Origin: Clostridiales bacterium
GTDB lineage: Bacteria > Bacillota > Clostridia > Lachnospirales > WQUN01
Reading direction: 5' to 3'
Assembly: GCA_031289625.1 (NCBI GenBank)
Contig: JAITPB010000111.1
Span: forward strand, 1-9,937
DNA length: 9,937 nt
Numbering within the stretch: position 1 is the first letter of the stretch; each line of letters starts with the position of its first letter. Below, in pieces: positions 6,320 to 9,937 of the stretch. A program made the translations under genes and the position numbers. A model generated the notes under the pieces. That model saw nothing but the letters and a program-made list of their open reading frames with translations. It searched no databases and was not told where the DNA came from.

Positions 6320-7189
6320 ATAGCAAAGAAGCTGAGGAATATCCCGGTCAAGGCGCTTTTAATCGCCGTGGCGGCTATCTACATCATTCCCCTTTTGATT
6401 ATTTTCACGAACTCCTTTATGTCGCAGGGAGAAATCGTCCGGCATTACAGCGCAGACTACGATGTGTTTGATTACGCCTTGAAAGGTCAAACCCACTACG
6501 CCGAGTATCGGCTGATACCCGATTTAGCGTCGTTGGAACAATACAACACGTTATTGTTCAAAACGCCGATGTACCTTGACTTGTTTCTGAACTCGCTGAA
6601 ACTGACGCTCCCGATTGTGTTCATGCAGACGGTCATCGGCGCGGCGGCGGCCTACGGCTTTACTGTGTGGAAATTCCGATTGAAGGAAGTCATTTTTTGC
6701 GCCTACATAGTCGTGATGGTGCTGCCGTTTCAGGCGACGCTGGTATCTAACTACATCATGGCCGACGCGCTGGGTATTTTGAACACGCGCCTGTCCGTCA
6801 TACTGCCTATGGGATTCAGCCCGTTTTCGGTTTTCATTATGCGGCAGAGCATGAAAGGCATACCCAAAAGTATTTTGGAGGCGGCGCAGATAGACGGAGC
6901 GAACCATTTTCAGCGGTTTATCCATATCGCGCTGCCTTTATCGAAAGGCGGGCTTGCGTCGCTTATGATTTTGAGCTTCGCCGACTGCTGGGCGATGGTC
7001 GAACAGCCTATGATTTTTCTGAAAGATGCGAGTTTGGAGCCGTTATCGGTTTTACTGTCCAGAATCGGACAGGGAAACATGGGGCTGATTTTTGCCGCGT
7101 CGGTGTTCTATATGCTGCCTGTCGTTTGGATTTTCCTATACGGGCAGGAGCATTTTGAGCAGGGTATAAAGCTGTCGGCGTTGCGATGA
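6320..7189 (+). CDS. ABC transporter permease, MalG/UgpE-type, with non-standard start
   Basis: The second permease of the importer-like complex should pair with the MalF-type protein. The EAA loop is canonical: EAAQIDGANHFQRFIHIALP (187-206, counted from 6320), and the C-terminus GIKLSALR is the usual MalG ending. The start is a problem. The first conventional start in frame is GTG at 6368 (273 residues), but it falls inside the first membrane helix and lacks a ribosome binding site. The 16 codons before it encode AKKLRNIPVKALLIAV, the normal basic N-terminus and helix beginning, starting after an ATA at 6320 that is preceded by GGGGAG at 6305-6310. I therefore place the start at the ATA (289 residues), as a mutated or rare start; CTG at 6332 is another option. 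The stop overlaps an ATG as ATGA. Confidence 0.85.
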   Translation: MAKKLRNIPVKALLIAVAAIYIIPLLIIFTNSFMSQGEIVRHYSADYDVFDYALKGQTHYAEYRLIPDLASLEQYNTLLFKTPMYLDLFLNSLKLTLPIVFMQTVIGAAAAYGFTVWKFRLKEVIFCAYIVVMVLPFQATLVSNYIMADALGILNTRLSVILPMGFSPFSVFIMRQSMKGIPKSILEAAQIDGANHFQRFIHIALPLSKGGLASLMILSFADCWAMVEQPMIFLKDASLEPLSVLLSRIGQGNMGLIFAASVFYMLPVVWIFLYGQEHFEQGIKLSALR

Positions 7190-7203
7190 AGGGGGAAAGC
7201 ACT

Positions 7204-9429
7204 ATGAACAATAAAGAACCCGACGAACAAGGGCGGCGTGTCTTGGATTCCGCGAACGGTTCAATCGCGGAATTCAGCGCCGGTTCCGCAAAGCGGAACT
7301 TTCGAAAGAGATTGCGGAAAATGCTGTATATCTACATCGCGCTCATGCTTGTTTTAGTGTTTTCCTCTAAAACCGTATACAGCTTTTCCTTGCCGAAGGT
7401 GACGGCGGCAATGCCGGAGAGCGGCGCGTTGACGAAAGAATTGACCGCAAGAGGCGTGATTGCGTTCGCGGAAACATTCGACATTTACGCGGATTCAAGC
7501 GGACAGATAGATGAAATACGCGTCAAAAAAGGCGGCTCCATAGATGTGAACTCGGTTATCGCCGTATTCAAGGCGACAGCGCCTGATGGGTCTAATCAGA
7601 CCACCGAACTGGACTTTACCATTGAGCGGATAGAGAACCAACTCGCCGTGCTGACCTTAAACAAATCCGCTGCGCAGGATAAATTGCGGGCGCTTTCCGC
7701 GACGACCAACGATCTATACAGCTATCAATGTGCCGTCGAGGACGCGAAAGCGGTGCTTTTCAGCGCACAGGCAACGCTTGATAAAGCGCGGGAATCAGCG
7801 GAAACCGAGTTTGATGATAATATCGATCAGCAGACAATCGCCGATGCCGAAAGGGATCTAAACCGCGGAAAAGCGGACTTAATAGAAGCCGAAACCGCGC
7901 TGGCCGAGGCAAAAGCGGGTAACGCCGTTTCTTTTGACGATTTTTCGTATCAGCAAAACATAAACGACACCGCTATCGCCCTCGAACGGCGAAAAGAGGA
8001 GTTGAAAGACGTGAACGCCGCGCTTGACGCCGCGAAGCAAGCGGGAACATCCGCGTTCGACGATTACAGCTATCGAGATGCCATCAACGCGGCCAACACC
8101 GCGTATGACAGAAGCCTTGAGGATTATAACGAGGCTTTGCGCCAGTATAATTTGGCCGTTCAGCATTATTATGATGCACTTTATTCCAGCGCGGACGACA
8201 TGGAAACAGCGGCGGCGCAGAAAGATGCTGACGCCGCGCAAAATCGCGTAACATCCGTAAAACGAACGCTGGACGACACTGATGCCGCGCTGGATAAAAG
8301 TATAAACGACTTGGCCAGAGCTGAGAACACTTTTTATACCAGCAACGGCCTTACACAACAAAAATCTGTCGCGGAAGCCGAGCGGCAAGTCAAGCAGGCC
8401 AAAAATGCGGTTGAGGACGCGCAGAGGGCTTACGACAAAGCCATTGACGAGTTAGAGCGGGCAAAAAAAGCCTTTGGCGCGAATACGGACGATGCAAAGC
8501 GGAAAGCGGTGAGCGACGCGGAGAAAAATGTTACCGCCGCGCAAAGGGCTGTGGACGATGCCCAGCGGATTTATGACAGATCCACAGACGATTTGAGCAG
8601 GGCAGCGGCTAAGGCTGCGGACGAGGTGCAGACAAATATAACGGAGGCTGAAACCAACCTGCAAAGCGCACAAACCGCGCTTGCGCGAGCTGAAACGAAC
8701 TTTGAATTGGCGCAAAAGGCATTGTCCGGTCAAACTGATGAAGCCCAAAAATCCCTTGAATTGGAATTAAAAAGAGTGGATTTAGACATTGAGAGGGTCA
8801 ATATTGACTTGCGCGCCGCAGTCGCGTCCAATTCCGGTGACGGCTCGGCGGCTGTAACGTCGGATTATTCGGGCATTGTGGTTTCCGTTGATAAAGCAAA
8901 AGGCCAGTTTGTGGCGCAGGGTGAAAAAGTCGCTGCAGTTGGAGCGAATAATCATTTGTTCATATGTGAAATTTCCTGCCCGGAATCAGACGGGAGATTT
9001 ATAGAAATAGGCGACGAGGCGGCGATTTCTGCAAAAGGCGTAACGGCGGCTGTCAAAGCTATCGTGACTGACATCGCACCTGTGGGCGATACGCTGAAAA
9101 TCATCTTGTCGTGTGAAACGGACGGCTTAAGTGGCGGCGAGTATGTTGCCGTCAAATTTCACAAGCAGACCCGAACCTATGACGCGCTTGTACCCAATGA
9201 GGCGGTTTTCCACGAAGGCATGAGTAATTATGTGTGGGTTATCAGAAGCAGAGTGGGCGCTTTGGGAGTGGAATACTATTCCGTCAAAATCAAGGTGCTT
9301 GTCGCCGATTCAGACGAATATTACACCGCTATTTCCAAAGGACTAGAATTTTTCGAGCCTGTGGCTGTGAGCTTTAATAAGGCTTTAACCGTAAGCGGGC
9401 GCGTAAGGCGTTTGGAAAAAATAAACTGA
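7204..9429 (+). CDS. Large HlyD-type membrane-fusion (periplasmic-adaptor-like) protein with long coiled coil
   Basis: The 741-residue protein is anchored by one N-terminal membrane helix (about 40-61). A split biotinyl-lipoyl-like domain follows: first half SGQIDEIRVKKGGSID (99-114), second half DYSGIVVSVDKAKGQFVAQG (554-573). Between them lies a very long Ala/Asp/Glu/Lys-rich coiled coil (about 136-540). After it come a barrel-like region and a C-terminal domain with YVWVI (676-680), as in efflux adaptors. HlyD/MacA-type proteins link a membrane transporter to an extracytoplasmic conduit or surface; Gram-positive homologues usually accompany MacB-type ABC exporters and are mostly shorter. 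Here the gene follows sugar-type permeases. The start at 7204 has AAGGGGGAA about 6 nt upstream; ATG at 7186 would overlap the permease stop but has no such site. The coiled coil contains internal repeats, listed separately. Confidence 0.88.
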   Translation: MNNKEPDEQGRRVLDSANGSIAEFSAGSAKRNFRKRLRKMLYIYIALMLVLVFSSKTVYSFSLPKVTAAMPESGALTKELTARGVIAFAETFDIYADSSGQIDEIRVKKGGSIDVNSVIAVFKATAPDGSNQTTELDFTIERIENQLAVLTLNKSAAQDKLRALSATTNDLYSYQCAVEDAKAVLFSAQATLDKARESAETEFDDNIDQQTIADAERDLNRGKADLIEAETALAEAKAGNAVSFDDFSYQQNINDTAIALERRKEELKDVNAALDAAKQAGTSAFDDYSYRDAINAANTAYDRSLEDYNEALRQYNLAVQHYYDALYSSADDMETAAAQKDADAAQNRVTSVKRTLDDTDAALDKSINDLARAENTFYTSNGLTQQKSVAEAERQVKQAKNAVEDAQRAYDKAIDELERAKKAFGANTDDAKRKAVSDAEKNVTAAQRAVDDAQRIYDRSTDDLSRAAAKAADEVQTNITEAETNLQSAQTALARAETNFELAQKALSGQTDEAQKSLELELKRVDLDIERVNIDLRAAVASNSGDGSAAVTSDYSGIVVSVDKAKGQFVAQGEKVAAVGANNHLFICEISCPESDGRFIEIGDEAAISAKGVTAAVKAIVTDIAPVGDTLKIILSCETDGLSGGEYVAVKFHKQTRTYDALVPNEAVFHEGMSNYVWVIRSRVGALGVEYYSVKIKVLVADSDEYYTAISKGLEFFEPVAVSFNKALTVSGRVRRLEKIN
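7810..8178 (+). repeat. Three tandem 41-codon (123-bp) repeats in the adaptor coiled coil
   Basis: Residues beginning FDDNIDQQTIADAERDL, FDDFSYQQNINDTAIAL and FDDYSYRDAINAANTAY start at 203, 244 and 285 of the 741-residue protein, exactly 41 residues apart. Each unit opens with F-D-D, followed by a helix rich in Ala, Asp and Glu. The units have diverged at the DNA level, so the duplication is old. A related YSY-containing stretch precedes them at about residue 172. Confidence 0.7.
8368..8616 (+). repeat. Two 47-codon repeats in the distal coiled coil
   Basis: VAEAERQVKQAKNAVEDAQ and VSDAEKNVTAAQRAVDDAQ begin at residues 389 and 436, 47 residues apart, each continuing into (R/I)-Y-D-(K/R). 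The copies are similar over about 35 residues. They form the second arm of the coiled-coil hairpin and have a different period from the 41-residue units of the first arm. Confidence 0.55.
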
Positions 9430-9659
9430 CCAATCGTAGGTTAGATAATGACGTGAATAATGCGGCTGATCTGTTTAACGCTGGTCTATTATTTTTTCCA
9501 AATGCTCCGACATTGATTACGCCGACGCCGACGGCGAAAATTGTTGCAAGATCTGTTGGGTCTTAGTATAATTGTTTTTATGGGACTATGGTGCTTGGGC
9601 TTTCGTTTATGATAGCGATTATGGAGATTCATCCATACCCGAAAGGTGGTTGTTGCAGA
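9430..9659. other. Intergenic region with one promoter and no convincing gene
   Basis: Between the adaptor stop and the next start codon I see no LytTR box, no strong terminator hairpin with T-run, and no RNA gene. The one clear signal is the promoter at 9544-9572. A 37-codon frame starting GTG at 9453 and ending at 9566 lacks a good ribosome binding site and is not called. Confidence 0.5.
9544..9572 (+). promoter_or_regulatory. Sigma-A type promoter upstream of the last gene
   Basis: TTGCAA (9544-9549, 4 of 6) and a perfect TATAAT (9567-9572) are separated by 17 bp. The promoter lies 87 nt before the start of the unidentified ORF at 9660. It suggests that this gene is transcribed independently of the LytTR-controlled operon. 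Confidence 0.6.
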
Positions 9660-9937
9660 ATGGCTCTTCCTAAAGCTGGCGAAAAGATCCGCTCAGTGGT
9701 AAAATGGATTGGACAACGTTTGGAAGGGTTTTTCAAGCCGAGATCTGCTGCAATCATAATCGCCGAGACTTCCGCGCTTGATAAGGATAAATCGGCTATT
9801 GCGGAACCGCCCGCCTTGCTTGATGATTCTCAAGAAGATTTGGAGATTGATGAACAACAAATTGAGCGGCCTGCGTCGCTTACGCGAACAGGACGTAATA
9901 TGCTTCCTCTTCAACCCGATAACAGAGGCGCCGTTAT
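9660..9937 (+). CDS. Unidentified protein, N-terminal part
   Basis: An open frame from ATG 9660 runs off the window after 92 codons; I recognise no family. The ribosome binding site AAAGGTGG occupies 9642-9649, with a 10-nt spacing. The visible part begins with an amphipathic, basic stretch (KIRSVVKWIGQRLEGFFKP), followed by a short hydrophobic run (AAIIIAETSAL) and then an acidic, Pro-containing segment (about 45-75). No signal peptide or lipobox is evident. In-frame ATG codons at 9609 and 9621 would extend it but have no ribosome binding site. An overlapping minus-strand frame (9693-9914) is rich in Arg and Lys and lacks support. The gene may have its own promoter. Function is unknown. Confidence 0.5.
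   Translation, partial: MALPKAGEKIRSVVKWIGQRLEGFFKPRSAAIIIAETSALDKDKSAIAEPPALLDDSQEDLEIDEQQIERPASLTRTGRNMLPLQPDNRGAV

Noticed and set aside
9453..9566. 37-codon frame starting GTG in the intergenic region
   Set aside because: It has no good ribosome binding site, no recognisable leader or pheromone motif, and overlaps the -35/-10 region at 9544-9572.
9693..9914. Minus-strand 73-codon Arg/Lys-rich frame
   Set aside because: It overlaps the plus-strand ORF at 9660, which has a promoter and ribosome binding site; its composition looks like an antisense shadow.

Overview
The window looks like a chromosomal segment of a low-to-mid GC Gram-positive bacterium, most likely a gut-type member of the Clostridia. 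The basis is strong GGAGG-like ribosome binding sites, three lipoprotein signal peptides, GTG starts, tightly packed operons, and an AgrC/ComD-type sensor kinase with a LytTR regulator. The taxon is an inference. No RNA genes, CRISPR arrays or insertion sequences were seen.

Left part (1-1035, minus strand): a zinc-uptake type operon. A small two-helix membrane protein with a His/Cys-rich centre is followed by the N-terminal 157 residues of a ZnuA/AdcA-like metal-binding lipoprotein, cut by the window edge. A promoter with an overlapping 17-bp palindrome lies upstream and is a plausible metalloregulator operator.

Middle part (1044-3454, minus strand): a two-component system of the peptide-pheromone class. 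A LytTR response regulator overlaps a polytopic GHKL histidine kinase through a GTGA junction. A 19-codon ORF with a very good ribosome binding site sits 21 nt after the kinase stop and is a candidate signal or effector peptide.

Divergent control region (3455-3673): four copies of a TACGTTNA(G/C) box, two on each strand. Each pair is a direct repeat with exactly 21-bp periodicity, and the two inner boxes form a perfect 12-bp inverted repeat. Each pair faces a good -10 element at nearly the same distance (32 and 33 nt) with a poor -35. This is what a LytTR activator that switches on its own operon and a divergent target operon should look like, and it is the most notable feature of the window.

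Right part (3674-9429, plus strand): the presumed target operon. It encodes a small lipoprotein with a copper-amine-oxidase-N-like (stalk) domain, a family-1 solute-binding lipoprotein, two MalF/MalG-type permeases, and an unusually large HlyD-type membrane-fusion protein with a roughly 400-residue coiled coil containing 41-residue repeats. There is no ATPase gene in the window. The pairing of a sugar-importer-like ABC core with an export-type adaptor under pheromone-type control is unusual. The second permease has no conventional start codon where its protein should begin.

Right edge (9430-9937): a 230-bp intergenic region with a separate promoter, then an unrecognised ORF running off the window.
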